Source of the DNA: Novosphingobium piscinae
Lineage (GTDB): Bacteria; Pseudomonadota; Alphaproteobacteria; Sphingomonadales; Sphingomonadaceae
Direction: 5' to 3'
Assembly (NCBI RefSeq): GCF_014230355.1
Contig: NZ_JACLAX010000002.1
Coordinates: forward strand, 62,001-126,000
DNA length: 64,000 nt
The translations under genes were made by a program, and so were the position numbers. Each line of letters opens with the position of its first letter. The first letter of the stretch is position 1. The notes under the pieces were generated by a model. That model saw only the letters and a list, made by a program, of their open reading frames with translations, was not told the origin of the DNA and searched no databases. Positions 54,530-62,958 of this stretch are shown piece after piece.

Positions 54530-54889
54530 CTACTCCGGCCGCGTCCAGATCCACCACCCGCTGCCGCCGCAGACCAGCACCGGCGCCATGATCCATGGCC
54601 AGCCGACAAAGACGGCGCTGATCGCGATGCTGGCGGCCATTCCGGTCAGCGCGGCCAGCTTGGCGCGGCGGGGAATTGCCCGGCGGGCGCGCCATTGGCG
54701 CAGCGGCGGGCCGTAGGTGGGGTGGTCGAGCAGGCGCTGTTCCCACACCGGGTTCGAACGCGCGAAGCAGAACGCCGCGAGCAGGAAGAACGGTACGGTC
54801 GGCAGCACCGGCAGGGCGATGCCGAGGATCCCCAGACCCACCGCCAGCAGACCCGCCACCAGCCAGAACGGGCGGGTCAGGCGCTTCAC
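54530..54889 (-). CDS. DUF454 (YbaN-like) inner membrane protein
   Basis: The protein has 119 residues. It begins with RPFWLVAGLLAVGLGILGIALPVLPTVPFFLLAAFCFARS, the DUF454 signature with LPxLPTxPF, followed by a short cytosolic loop and a second hydrophobic part (ALTGMAASIAISAVFVGW). Its function is not known. The start overlaps the sufE stop by 4 nt, so the two are co-translated. Confidence 0.9.
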   Translation of the reverse strand: MKRLTRPFWLVAGLLAVGLGILGIALPVLPTVPFFLLAAFCFARSNPVWEQRLLDHPTYGPPLRQWRARRAIPRRAKLAALTGMAASIAISAVFVGWPWIMAPVLVCGGSGWWIWTRPE

Positions 54890-55302
54890 GTCGCCAGTCT
54901 CGCAGCGGTCTCGCGGATCAGGGCGATCATGTTGGGCACACCCTGGGTGCGGTTCGACGAGAGCTGGTTCTTCAGGTCGAACGGCTCGAGCGCGCCGGCG
55001 ATGTCGGTTGCCGCGACCTCGGCGGCCGGACGGTCCTGCACGGCCGCAAGGACCAGCGCGACAATCCCCTTGGTGATCGCGGCGTTGCTGTCGGCCAGGA
55101 AGTGCAGCCGCCCGTCGTCGCGCGGGGTGGGATAGACCCAGACGCTGGCCGAGCAGCCGCGCACCTTGGTGGCCTCGGTCTTGAGCGCCTCGGGCATCGC
55201 ATCAAGCTCGCGCCCGAGCTCGATCAGCAGGCGATAGCGTTCGTCGCCATCGAGAAACTCGTATTCGTCGCGGATGTCTTCGAGAGAGCGCATGGCCGGC
55301 AT
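54886..55302 (-). CDS. SufE family cysteine-desulfurase sulfur acceptor
   Basis: The protein has 138 residues from ATG 55302; ATG 55293 is equally possible and closer to the usual family start. The motif YRLLIELGRELDAMPEAL is followed by KVRGCSASVWVYP, which carries the sulfur-accepting Cys, then ADSNAAITKGIVALVL and LSSNRTQGVPNMIALIR. SufE takes persulfide sulfur from SufS and stimulates Fe-S cluster assembly. No suf operon is in the window, so it is a stand-alone copy. Confidence 0.95.
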   Translation of the reverse strand: MPAMRSLEDIRDEYEFLDGDERYRLLIELGRELDAMPEALKTEATKVRGCSASVWVYPTPRDDGRLHFLADSNAAITKGIVALVLAAVQDRPAAEVAATDIAGALEPFDLKNQLSSNRTQGVPNMIALIRETAARLAT

Positions 55303-55364
55303 CTAGGCGGGGGAGGCGGGTGGGGCAAGCCGGGAGGCGGGCCAGAGGGGCGAAGGGACAGGGC

Positions 55365-55433
55365 CTGCATCCGATCCGGCCCGGTCGGCCGCCGGGGGGG
55401 ATTGGTCCCGACGGCCGCCCGGACCGGATGCAG
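55365..55433. terminator. Long inverted repeat downstream of the psp operon
   Basis: CTGCATCCGATCCGG (55365-55379) pairs with CCGGACCGGATGCAG (55419-55433) at 14 of 15 positions, with a GC-rich loop that can fold further. It lies 29 nt after the last psp gene on the minus strand. No T-run is present, so it may be a transcript-protecting or factor-dependent end rather than a classic terminator. Confidence 0.45.
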
Positions 55434-55461
55434 CCCACAGGTCTTGCACCCGGGGGCGAGC

Positions 55462-55713
55462 CTAGAGATCGACCCCGGCGGCGATCGCCTCGAGCTTGCG
55501 CAGCCGTTCCTTGACGTCGGCCATCTCGATCCGGGTGATGCCGAGCGGATGGTCGGGATCGGCCCGATGACGGTCGGAGTGACGGTCGGGGTGGCGTTCG
55601 AGTTCGGTCAGCTTGAGGCGCAGCCAGCCCTGCCACAGTGTCAGGACGGTCAGGGCGACGATCCCGAGGCCGATCAGGCCGGCCATTGCGAGGATGGTGA
55701 TCGAGTCAAACAT
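55462..55713 (-). CDS. Small membrane/coiled-coil protein, sixth protein-coding unit after pspA-type start
   Basis: The protein has 83 residues: one membrane segment near the N-terminus (ITILAMAGLIGLGIVALTVLTLW), then a His/Asp/Arg-rich stretch (RHPDRHSDRHRADPDH) and a short helix (ADVKERLRKLEAIAAGVDL). The layout, N-terminal span plus cytoplasmic helix, resembles PspB. The His/Asp segment could bind metal, but that is only a guess. It starts 19 nt after the gene before it and ends the operon. Confidence 0.7.
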   Translation of the reverse strand: MFDSITILAMAGLIGLGIVALTVLTLWQGWLRLKLTELERHPDRHSDRHRADPDHPLGITRIEMADVKERLRKLEAIAAGVDL

Positions 55714-55732
55714 GGCTCAGGCTCCATGGTTG

Positions 55733-56074
55733 TCAGTTGACGCTGGACGCGCCGTCGCGGTCCCGCAGGGCCTCGATCTGGGCGGTCAGCTGGTAGCCGC
55801 TGTCGGTCACGATCCGCTCGACCGTGGCCAGCCGGTCCTTGATGCTGCCGAGCTGGGCCTGCAGTTCCGCATTCTCGCTGGTGAGCAGGGCAATGCGCTG
55901 CATCGCCTGGTCATCGGTCTTGGGGTGGATCGCCTGGCCCCACGAACCCTCGAGCGGATAGCCATGCTTGATCCGCAGCCAGGTGGTCGCCACCCACCCG
56001 ACTGTCCCGATCACCGTGATGGCCACGATGGGGCCGGCGAGCTCCTGCAGGAGGGCGAGGTTCTCGGGGCTCAC
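55733..56074 (-). CDS. PspB-like membrane/coiled-coil protein in the psp operon (second extra copy)
   Basis: The protein has 113 residues from GTG 56074, which overlaps the previous stop (GTGA). One membrane segment (AGPIVAITVIGTVGWVATTWL) is followed by a long helix (MQRIALLTSENAELQAQLGS) and the motif VERIVTDSGYQLTAQIEALRD. That motif is almost the same as in the preceding gene and resembles the tails of PspB and PspC. A paralogue in the Psp membrane complex is the likely role. Confidence 0.72.
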   Translation of the reverse strand: MSPENLALLQELAGPIVAITVIGTVGWVATTWLRIKHGYPLEGSWGQAIHPKTDDQAMQRIALLTSENAELQAQLGSIKDRLATVERIVTDSGYQLTAQIEALRDRDGASSVN

Positions 56075-56364
56075 GGCTGCACCTCGCGCTGCTGCAGCGC
56101 GGCGCTGCGCTGGGCCTGCAGCGCGGGAGCCTCCTCGCGCAGCGCCTCGATCTGGGCGGCAAGATCGCTGCCGCGGTCGGTCACGATCCGCTCGAGCACG
56201 CGGATCCGCTCCTCGAGCCGGGCGTAGGCATCCGCCTCGGCGACGTAGTGGGTCTGCTGGTTGATCTGCAGTTCGGTCATCTTCCGCTTGTGCTTCGTCC
56301 AGACGATGAAGCAGACCATCGCGAAGGGCGCGAAGGGAACAAGCAGGGCAAGAACTTCGGGCAT
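56071..56364 (-). CDS. PspB-like membrane/coiled-coil protein in the psp operon (first extra copy)
   Basis: The protein has 97 residues. One membrane segment (LALLVPFAPFAMVCFIVW) is followed by a basic turn (TKHKRKM) and a helix with RLEERIRVLERIVTDRGSDL and QIEALRE. PspB has the same size and layout (short span, leucine-zipper-like helix), but true pspB is present upstream, so this is probably a duplicate with changed partner choice. It is 26 nt after pspC. Confidence 0.75.
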   Translation of the reverse strand: MPEVLALLVPFAPFAMVCFIVWTKHKRKMTELQINQQTHYVAEADAYARLEERIRVLERIVTDRGSDLAAQIEALREEAPALQAQRSAALQQREVQP

Positions 56365-56390
56365 GGGACATCACCCCCCTGGAGTGCGGC

Positions 56391-56783
56391 TTAGCGAAGC
56401 TTCTCGATTTCGGCCGAGAGACGCGGGTTGGACGAGACGTAGAAGTTCTCGACGTCGGCCAGGCGACGGTCGATGTCACGGAAACGGGCGCGGACTTCGC
56501 GGGCGGTCCGGGCAGGGGACTGGCGGACGCCCTGCCAGAACTTCTGCTCTTCCCGGTCATGGTAGAGCCCGGCCGGCTTGTTGTCCGAGAAGACCGCCAT
56601 CAGGAAGTAGGCAAGCGGGATGAAGCCCACGCCGCAGATGGTCAGGGCGACGGTTCCGACCCGCACCCAGAGGACATCGACCCCGGTGTAGTCGGCGACC
56701 CCGGCGCAGACGCCGAAGATCTTCCCGTTGAGCTTGTCGAGATAGAAGCGGGTGCGTTTGATCGGCTGGTCGGAGTTGTTCAC
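56391..56783 (-). CDS. pspC: Phage shock protein C
   Basis: The protein has 130 residues from GTG 56783. The PspC domain is plain: RFYLDKLNGKIFGVCAGVAD, DVLWVRVGTVAL and a membrane helix CGVGFIPLAYFLMAVF. The tail ends in a helix (RFRDIDRRLADVENFYVSSN). PspC senses envelope stress in the inner membrane with PspB and releases PspA from PspF. The start overlaps the pspB stop by 4 nt. Confidence 0.95.
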   Translation of the reverse strand: MNNSDQPIKRTRFYLDKLNGKIFGVCAGVADYTGVDVLWVRVGTVALTICGVGFIPLAYFLMAVFSDNKPAGLYHDREEQKFWQGVRQSPARTAREVRARFRDIDRRLADVENFYVSSNPRLSAEIEKLR

Positions 56784-57088
56784 CGCAGTGTCCCTTCCTT
56801 GTCGGCGAGCCGGCGTTCCAGCGCGCGCAGGTGTTCGTTGTCGCTGTCCCGGTCGGGCAGGACCCGGGCCGGACGGAATTCGGGGTTGTCGGCGGCGACG
56901 AGCCGCTCGACCGTATCCATCCGCTCGTCGAGCCGGCGGGCGAGCTGGTAGAGGTCTTCCAGCAGGGCCTCGTCACCGGTGGTGAGCGTGGCGGAGGTCT
57001 TCCACTTGGTCAGGTAGTGCAGGACCAGCCAGGGCAACCCGACGAACAGGAAGCCGCAGACCATGATCGGAACCATCGCTTCGGACAT
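56780..57088 (-). CDS. pspB: Phage shock protein B
   Basis: The protein has 102 residues, slightly longer than E. coli PspB. The N-terminal membrane helix (PIMVCGFLFVGLPWLVLHYL) is followed by a basic turn KWK and a coiled-coil helix (LLEDLYQLARRLDERMDTVERLV). It forms the inner-membrane stress sensor with PspC. It is 3 nt after pspA and overlaps pspC. Confidence 0.93.
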   Translation of the reverse strand: MSEAMVPIMVCGFLFVGLPWLVLHYLTKWKTSATLTTGDEALLEDLYQLARRLDERMDTVERLVAADNPEFRPARVLPDRDSDNEHLRALERRLADKEGTLR

Positions 57089-57091
57089 GGC

Positions 57092-57781
57092 TCAGGCCTC
57101 CTTCGCCGGGGTGTCACCCTGGCCCAGCGCGCGCTTCATGGCCTCGAGCTCCTCGTCGACCTTGTCGCTCGCGGCGAGAGCCGAGATCTCGTCGGCCAGG
57201 CTCGGCTTGGTCGTCTCGGCCAGCGACAGCGCGTCGGCGCGGCCCTCGGCATAGTCGACCCGGCGCTCGAGCTGGTCGAAGCGCGCCATCGCCTCGTCGA
57301 CCCGCTCGCTGGCCAGCAGCGTGCGCAGCTTGACGCGGTTTTCGGCGCTTTCGAGCCGGGCGGCGATCGCGGTCTGGCGGCTGCGGGCCTCGCGCAGGCG
57401 GGTCTGCAGCTTCTCGATGTCGGCCTCATAGGCGCGCAGCGCGTCGTCGAGCACCTTGATCTCTTCCTGGAGCTGCGCGGCCATGTCGGAGGCCTTGCGC
57501 TTTTCCACCAGCGCGGCCCGGGCCAGATCCTCGCGACCCTTGGAGAGCGCGAGCTGGGCCTTGTCGGCCCAGTCGGCCTGGAGCCGGTCGAGCTTGACGG
57601 TGTGGCGGTGCATCTCCTTCTGGTCGGCGATGGTCCGTGCCGCGCTGGCGCGCACCTCGACCAGGGTCTCCTCCATCTCGAGGATGATCATCCGGATCAT
57701 CTTCGCCGGATCATCCGCCTTGTCGAGCAGGTCGTTGAAGTTGGCGGCGATGATGTCACGGGTGCGGGAGAAGATACCCAT
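57092..57781 (-). CDS. pspA: Phage shock protein A (PspA/IM30/ESCRT-III-like)
   Basis: The protein has 229 residues from ATG 57781, the family start (MGIFSRTRDIIAANFNDLLD, then ADDPAKMIRMIILEMEETLV). The rest is helical and charged as in all PspA/Vipp1 proteins. Unstressed, it binds and inhibits the activator PspF; under membrane stress it coats and repairs the inner membrane. GGAG precedes this ATG. The frame is also open 32 codons upstream to a GTG (57877) with a strong AGGAGG, overlapping the stop of the small peptide. An N-terminally extended form is therefore possible and unusual. Confidence 0.96.
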   Translation of the reverse strand: MGIFSRTRDIIAANFNDLLDKADDPAKMIRMIILEMEETLVEVRASAARTIADQKEMHRHTVKLDRLQADWADKAQLALSKGREDLARAALVEKRKASDMAAQLQEEIKVLDDALRAYEADIEKLQTRLREARSRQTAIAARLESAENRVKLRTLLASERVDEAMARFDQLERRVDYAEGRADALSLAETTKPSLADEISALAASDKVDEELEAMKRALGQGDTPAKEA

Positions 57782-57873
57782 CAGAGATACTCCGGTGACC
57801 GGTCCGGCGCGGTCGCGCAGGCGTTCGGTTTCAAGATCGATGCGGGACACTCCGCGCGGGGGGGTGAAATCAT

Positions 57874-57996
57874 TCACGCGATCGTGCCTCCTGAGGCGGT
57901 ATAGAGCTGCTGCACCAGAACGAATACATTGAACGCAAGCATCGTGGCGATGCTGATGGCAATGGCGCTGTCGAGCAGGGTGTTGAAGCGAAGCAT
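57874..57996 (-). CDS. Hidden 40-residue membrane peptide, first gene of the psp operon
   Basis: ATG 57996 has an excellent ribosome site (AGGAGACCACC before it). The peptide is 40 residues: MLRFNTLLDSAIAISIATML, then AFNVFVLVQQLYTASGGTIA. It is basic at the start, has one membrane span, and is small and polar at the end. It lies about 40 nt after the predicted start of the sigma-54 psp transcript, and its stop overlaps a GTG in the pspA frame. It could act like other small Psp membrane proteins (PspD, PspG) or as a leader peptide. I know no named family for it. Confidence 0.65.
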   Translation of the reverse strand: MLRFNTLLDSAIAISIATMLAFNVFVLVQQLYTASGGTIA

Positions 57997-58049
57997 TGGT
58001 GGTCTCCTGGATCGGGTTGGCCCGTTGCGGCGGGCTATGCCGACATGTT

Positions 58050-58066
58050 AGCAAACGCCGTGCCAA
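58050..58066 (-). promoter_or_regulatory. Consensus sigma-54 promoter of the psp operon
   Basis: Read on the minus strand: TTGGCACGGCGTTTGCT, a full match to TTGGCACGrNNNTTGCW with GG and GC 10 nt apart. It points to the small peptide and pspA. The divergent pspF gene codes for the sigma-54 activator that is expected to act here, so the regulatory circuit is complete. Confidence 0.92.
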
Positions 58067-58144
58067 TCCCGGAATTGCTGGACTTTGACCCTGCATTTGT
58101 CGTCAATCTTGCGCAAGGTTGGTGAAATTTGCTAACCAGTGGGA

Positions 58145-59185
58145 ATGGATCGCGGCACACAGTTCATCGGCCAGTCCGGCCCTTTTCTCGACGCGGTGGA
58201 GCGCGCCAGTCGCGCCGCCGCGCTGCGCCGCCCGGTGCTGGTGGTGGGCGAGCGCGGCACCGGCAAGGAGCTGATCGCCGAACGCCTCCATCGCCTGTCC
58301 CCGCGCTGGGGCGAGCCGCTGATCACCCTCAACTGCGCGGCCCTGCCCGAAACCCTGCTCGAGGCCGAGCTGTTCGGCCACGAGGCCGGGGCATTCACCG
58401 GAGCCACCCGGATGCGCGCCGGACGCTTCGAGGAGGCTGACCGCGGGACCCTGTTCCTTGACGAGCTCGCCACCCTGTCGGCCGGGGCGCAGGAGCGGTT
58501 GCTGCGTGCGATCGAATATGGCGAGGTGGCGCGGATCGGTTCGTCCAAGCCGATCCGGGTCGATGTGCGGATCGTCGCCGCGACCAACGAGGACCTGCCG
58601 CGCCTGGCCGACCAGGGCCGCTTCCGCGCCGACCTGCTCGACCGCCTGAGCTTCGAGGTGATCACCCTGCCGCCGCTGCGCGCCCGCGAGGGCGACATCG
58701 CCGTGCTGGCCGACTACTTCGGCCGGCGCATGGCGACCGAGATCGGCTGGGACAGCTGGCCCGGCTTCAGTGGCCAGGCCGCTGCCGCGCTGGAGGCGCA
58801 CGACTGGCCGGGCAATGTGCGCGAGCTGCGCAACGTGGTGGAGCGCGCGGTCTACCGCTGGGATGCGCCGCGGCAGCCGATCGCCCGGATCGAGTTCGAT
58901 CCCTTCGAATCGCCCTGGCGCCCGCCGGTGCTCGCGGGCGGGGTCGAGAATCGCGACGCATCGGGCCCGCCGGTGATCGGACAGGCGCTGGTGGCGGCCG
59001 CGCCAGACCATGGCGCGGTCAGCGACCTGCGTGCCGCGGTCGACGCGCACGAAAAGGCGATCCTCGAGTGCCACCTTGCCCGCCATCGCTACAACCAGCG
59101 CGCCACGGCCAAGGCCCTGGGCCTGACCTACGATCAGCTGCGCCATTGCCTGCGCAAGCACGGGCTGCTGGAGAAGGCGGGGTAG
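58145..59185 (+). CDS. pspF: Sigma-54-dependent activator of the psp operon
   Basis: The protein has 346 residues from ATG 58145 (GTG 58139 adds two). There is no N-terminal sensor domain, as is typical for PspF. The AAA+ domain has Walker A GERGTGKE, the sigma-54 contact loop GAFTGA (AGAFTGATR), Walker B GTLFLDEL and the arginine region RFRADLLDRLSF. A C-terminal Fis-type helix-turn-helix follows (NQRATAKALGLTYDQLRHCL). It binds upstream of the divergent psp promoter and is held inactive by PspA. Confidence 0.96.
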   Translation: MDRGTQFIGQSGPFLDAVERASRAAALRRPVLVVGERGTGKELIAERLHRLSPRWGEPLITLNCAALPETLLEAELFGHEAGAFTGATRMRAGRFEEADRGTLFLDELATLSAGAQERLLRAIEYGEVARIGSSKPIRVDVRIVAATNEDLPRLADQGRFRADLLDRLSFEVITLPPLRAREGDIAVLADYFGRRMATEIGWDSWPGFSGQAAAALEAHDWPGNVRELRNVVERAVYRWDAPRQPIARIEFDPFESPWRPPVLAGGVENRDASGPPVIGQALVAAAPDHGAVSDLRAAVDAHEKAILECHLARHRYNQRATAKALGLTYDQLRHCLRKHGLLEKAG

Positions 59186-60005
59186 GGGACGACGCGGTCC
59201 CGGTCCGGGTCCCGGTCGTAGGGCATAGGGATGCGGTACCGCACCGGCCCGCCCGGCGGGGCTCGGGCGATCGCTGCTCCTGCTTCACGAAGTTCACAAA
59301 GATCACCCGTGTTCGCCTGACAAAGTGTTTTGCGGCAGCCCTGCCGGATTGACGTTGGAAAGAGCCGCACCGAGTTTGGCAGGCTGTGGCGGTGTAGGAC
59401 AGCGCATTCCCTGTGCCGCTGGCCTTGGCCCGAGTGTCCGACGCCGGAGATGCCAGCCTGCGCTGGCATGACGGGCAGGGTGAAGGGTTCGGTTCGGGGG
59501 CGTGACGGTTATCGCCCGATACCCGCCCCAACAGGGCGTCATCCCGGCGAAGGCCGGGATCTGGTGCCGGATTGCTTGAGGCCGGAGATGCCAGCCTGCG
59601 CTGGCATGACCGGCAGGGTGAAGGTTTGGTCCGGGGGCGTGACGGTTATCGCCCGATACCCGTCGTCCCGGGCTCGACCCGGGACCGGTGCCTGGATCGG
59701 TGCAGCCTCGCGTCGAAGGAGGCCAGCGGTCCCGGGTCAAGCCCGGGACGACGAACGGTCTGAAAACGTCCACTCCCCACCCCTTGTTGCCCTTCCGACA
59801 CCCGTTCGGCCTGAGCGGGTGCGGGCCCGACTGCGCTCGCTCACGCGCCGCACCGCCGTTGCCCGAACCCACATCCCCGCTTGCATTCCCCGCCCCTTTC
59901 CCCTATCGGGCCGTTCATCCCGACATTGTGAAGCAAAGTCTGGGCTGGCGCCGGAAGGGGCCGGCGCAAAACGCTTTGCCGGATGTCGGGCGATTTGGAG
60001 CAGGC
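59186..60005. other. 820-bp intergenic region, repeat-rich, no gene supported
   Basis: The gap lies between pspF and rimP. Open frames here have odd composition and no recognisable product. Repeats fill 59443-59753. The part before it (59186-59442) and the part after it (59754-60005) hold no structure that I can name; the promoter of the rimP-nusA-infB operon should be in the last 200 bases. Confidence 0.6.
59443..59753. repeat. Intergenic direct repeats and palindromes (REP-like)
   Basis: Two copies of an approximately 82-bp sequence (59443-59525 and 59581-59662) start GCCGGAGATGCCAGCCTGCG and end GCCCGATACCCG. Between and after them are palindromes: ATCCCGGCGAAGGCCGGGAT at 59541-59560, GTCCCGGG-CTCGA-CCCGGGAC at 59665-59685 and GTCCCGGG-TCAAG-CCCGGGAC at 59729-59749. 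The last two also form a larger inverted repeat (59661-59684 with 59730-59753, one mismatch). Such CCCGG-rich palindromes are common between genes of Alphaproteobacteria. Confidence 0.8.
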
Positions 60006-60605
60006 ATGGCGGATATCGCGCGGATTATCGAGGTGATCGAACCGGAGGTGCAGGCCCTCGGTTTCGACCTCGTGCGCGTGGTGCTCTACAAGGGCGGCGA
60101 GATCGGCTCGCTCAGCGGCGACTATGACGAGCCGACGCTGCAGATCATGGCCGAGCGGCCCGAGACCGGCCAGCTGGTGCTGGATGACTGCGCCGCCCTG
60201 TCGCACCGCATCTCCGACCGGATCGATGCGCTGGAAGAGGCGGGCGAGGTGCTGATCGAGGAGGCCTACCGGCTCGAGGTCAGCTCGCCCGGGATCGACC
60301 GGCCCTTGACCCGGCTCAAGGACTTTGCCGCCTGGGTGGGGCACGAGGCCAAGGTCAGCCTGACCGCTCCGGTCGATGGCAACCGCAAGGCGCTGCAGGG
60401 CAACCTGGCCGGGGTCGAGGGCGAGGTGATCCTGCTCGACGACCGCAAGTCGGGGCGCGTGCAGTTTCCCTTCGCCGACATTCACAGCGCCAAGCTGGTC
60501 CTGACCGACCGGCTGATCGCCGCCAGCAAGCCGATCGACACCACCGGTGCCGACGAGGAATTGATCGAAGCCGGGGCCGAGAGCCTCGAAGAACAGGAAG
60601 ACTGA
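60006..60605 (+). CDS. rimP: Ribosome maturation factor RimP
   Basis: The protein has 199 residues from ATG 60006 with GGAG upstream. Motifs include IIEVIEPEVQALGFDLVRVV, LDDCAALSHRISDRIDALEE, YRLEVSSPGIDRPLTRLKDF and the C-terminal Sm-like barrel. RimP is needed to mature the 30S subunit. It is first in the rimP-nusA-ylxR-infB operon and ends 2 nt before nusA. The acidic C-terminal tail (about 20 residues) is common in the class. Confidence 0.97.
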   Translation: MADIARIIEVIEPEVQALGFDLVRVVLYKGGEIGSLSGDYDEPTLQIMAERPETGQLVLDDCAALSHRISDRIDALEEAGEVLIEEAYRLEVSSPGIDRPLTRLKDFAAWVGHEAKVSLTAPVDGNRKALQGNLAGVEGEVILLDDRKSGRVQFPFADIHSAKLVLTDRLIAASKPIDTTGADEELIEAGAESLEEQED

Positions 60606-60607
60606 CG

Positions 60608-62221
60608 ATGGGCAGTGCGATTTCCGCGAACCGCGCCGAGCTGCTGGCGATTGCCAATGCGGTGGCCACCGAGAAGATGATCGACAAGTCGATCGTCATC
60701 GAGGCGATGGAAGAGGCGATCCAGAAGTCCGCGCGCAACCGCTACGGCGCCGAGAACGACATCCGCGCCAAGCTCGATCCGCGCACCGGCGACCTGCGGC
60801 TGTGGCGCGTGGTCGAGGTGGTCGAGGTGGTCGAGGACTACTTCAAGCAGGTCGATCTCAAGCAGGCCGAGAAGCTCCAGCCCGGCGCCAAGGTCGGTGA
60901 CTTCATCGTCGATCCGCTGCCCCCGGTCGACCTCGGCCGCATCGATGCCCAGTCGGCCAAGCAGGTGATCTTCCAGAAGGTCCGCGATGCCGAGCGCGAC
61001 CGCCAGTATGCCGAGTTCAAGGACCGCGCTGGCGAGGTCATCACCGGCGTGATCAAGTCGGTCGAGTTCGGCCACGTGATCGTCAACCTCGGCCGCGCCG
61101 AGGGCGTGATCCGCCGCGATCAGCAGATCCCGCGCGAAGCGGCCCGCGTGGGCGAGCGCGTGCGCGCGCTGATCCTCAAGGTCGAGCGCCAGAACCGCGG
61201 CCCGCAGATCTTCCTGAGCCGCGCGCACCCCGAATTCATGAAGAAGCTGTTCGCCCAGGAAGTGCCCGAGATCTACGACGGCATCATCGAGATCAAGGCC
61301 GCCGCGCGCGATCCGGGCAGCCGCGCCAAGATCGGCGTGATCAGCCGCGATTCGAGCATCGACCCGGTCGGGGCCTGCGTCGGCATGAAGGGCAGCCGCG
61401 TCCAGGCCGTCGTGCAGGAGCTGCAGGGCGAGAAGATCGACATCATCCCGTGGAGCGAGGACACCGCCACCTTCGTGGTCAATGCGCTGCAGCCTGCCAC
61501 GGTCAGCCGCGTGGTGATCGACGAGGAAGAGAGCCGGATCGAGGTGGTCGTCCCCGATGACCAGCTCAGCCTCGCCATCGGCCGCCGCGGCCAGAACGTG
61601 CGCCTGGCCTCGCAGCTGACCAATTCGGCGATCGACATCATGACCGAGGCCGAGGCTTCGGAGAAGCGCCAGAAGGAATTCGCCGAGCGCTCGAAGATGT
61701 TCGAGGAAGAGCTCGACGTCGACGAGACGCTGTCGCAGCTGCTGGTCGCCGAAGGCTTCAGCGAGCTCGAGGAGGTCGCCTACATCGACATGGCCGAACT
61801 GGCCGGGATCGAGGGCTTCGACGAGGAACTGGCCGAGGAGCTGCAGAGCCGTGCGCAGGAAGCGCTCGAGCGCCGCGAGGAGGCGAGCCGCGAGGCCCGT
61901 CGCGCCCTGGGCGTCGAGGATGCCCTGGCCGAGCTGCCGCATCTGACCGAGGCCATGCTGGTCACCCTGGGCAAGGCCGGGATCAAGACCCTGGACGATC
62001 TGGCCGATCTCGCCACCGACGAACTCATCGCCAAGAAGCGCACCGAGCAGCGCCGCCGCGACGGTCAGCGCCGCGAGCGCGCCGAGGACAAGGGCGGCGT
62101 GCTGGGCGAGTATGGCCTGAGCGAGGAGCAGGGCAACGAGATCATCATGGCTGCGCGCGCCCACTGGTTCGAGGATGAGCCGGCAAACGAGGAGGCCGCC
62201 GATGCGGATTCCTCGCAATGA
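60608..62221 (+). CDS. nusA: Transcription termination/antitermination protein NusA
   Basis: The protein has 537 residues. The RNA polymerase-binding N-domain ([20 protein letters not shown]) is followed by the S1 domain ([20 protein letters not shown]), KH1 and KH2 domains ([36 protein letters not shown]) and C-terminal helix-hairpin acidic repeats ([36 protein letters not shown]). It controls pausing, termination and antitermination of rRNA operons. Its 3' end overlaps the ylxR gene by 20 nt. Confidence 0.98.
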   Translation: MGSAISANRAELLAIANAVATEKMIDKSIVIEAMEEAIQKSARNRYGAENDIRAKLDPRTGDLRLWRVVEVVEVVEDYFKQVDLKQAEKLQPGAKVGDFIVDPLPPVDLGRIDAQSAKQVIFQKVRDAERDRQYAEFKDRAGEVITGVIKSVEFGHVIVNLGRAEGVIRRDQQIPREAARVGERVRALILKVERQNRGPQIFLSRAHPEFMKKLFAQEVPEIYDGIIEIKAAARDPGSRAKIGVISRDSSIDPVGACVGMKGSRVQAVVQELQGEKIDIIPWSEDTATFVVNALQPATVSRVVIDEEESRIEVVVPDDQLSLAIGRRGQNVRLASQLTNSAIDIMTEAEASEKRQKEFAERSKMFEEELDVDETLSQLLVAEGFSELEEVAYIDMAELAGIEGFDEELAEELQSRAQEALERREEASREARRALGVEDALAELPHLTEAMLVTLGKAGIKTLDDLADLATDELIAKKRTEQRRRDGQRRERAEDKGGVLGEYGLSEEQGNEIIMAARAHWFEDEPANEEAADADSSQ

Positions 62222-62936
62222 GCGCGTAAGCTCCGACAGGTCGGTCGGCGAGCCGGAGCGGAAGTGTATCCTCTCCGGCGAGCACGCCGCGCGGGACGCG
62301 CTGATCCGGCTGGCGATCTCGCCCGACGGTGATGTCCACCCCGATGTCCTGGCGCGGGCGCCGGGGCGCGGGGCGTGGATTGGCGTTTCGCGCCAAGACC
62401 TTGAAATTGCTGTATCGAAGGGCAAGCTCAAGGGCGCGCTCGCGCGGGCCTTCAAGGGCGCCGCGCTGACGATCCCCGCCGATCTGCCGGAGCGGATCGA
62501 GGCAGCCCTGGTGCGCGCTTTCGGGGATCGTCTCGGGCTCGAGCTGCGGGCGGGCAAGCTGCTGGTCGGTTCGGACCGGATCGCCGAGAATGCCCGTATG
62601 GGCAAGGTCGCCTGGCTGGCCCATGCCGCCGATGCCGGCGAAGACGGGTCGCGCAAGCTCGACCAGGCCTGGCGGGTCGGACGCGAAGCCGAGGGCTCTG
62701 GCCTTCAGGGCCTGCGCTTGCCACTGGACCGGGCGGCGTTGTCTGTGGCATTGGGCCGCGACAATGTCGTTCACCTGGCGCTGACGGACCCGGCCGCGGC
62801 CGATCGCCTCGCCACCGTGCTGAACCGCCTGCTCGCCTATCTCGGCCGAGCGGACGCGACCGGACAAGCCGCTGCCAACCGGCCCGCCGCACAGCCTGCG
62901 GTAGCCGATGACGCTGCTGATTCGACATTGAATTGA
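62202..62936 (+). CDS. YlxR (DUF448) family RNA-binding protein with C-terminal L7Ae-like part
   Basis: The protein has 244 residues from ATG 62202, chosen for GAGGAGG 6 nt before it; ATG 62175 is in frame. The DUF448 part has [20 protein letters not shown] and [17 protein letters not shown]. From about residue 110 ([34 protein letters not shown]) the fold resembles L7Ae/L30e proteins. The two parts are separate genes in many bacteria and fused in Alphaproteobacteria. A role in RNA binding linked to translation or to RNase P has been proposed for YlxR. Confidence 0.93.
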   Translation: MRIPRNERVSSDRSVGEPERKCILSGEHAARDALIRLAISPDGDVHPDVLARAPGRGAWIGVSRQDLEIAVSKGKLKGALARAFKGAALTIPADLPERIEAALVRAFGDRLGLELRAGKLLVGSDRIAENARMGKVAWLAHAADAGEDGSRKLDQAWRVGREAEGSGLQGLRLPLDRAALSVALGRDNVVHLALTDPAAADRLATVLNRLLAYLGRADATGQAAANRPAAQPAVADDAADSTLN

Positions 62937-62958
62937 GATCGAAGGACTGTTTGAACCG

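Noticed and set aside
60482..62656. Long minus-strand frames over nusA and infB (also 62145-63992) and over the ABC exporter (14496-16634).
   Set aside because: The opposite strand codes for clear nusA, infB and exporter proteins; these are shadows.
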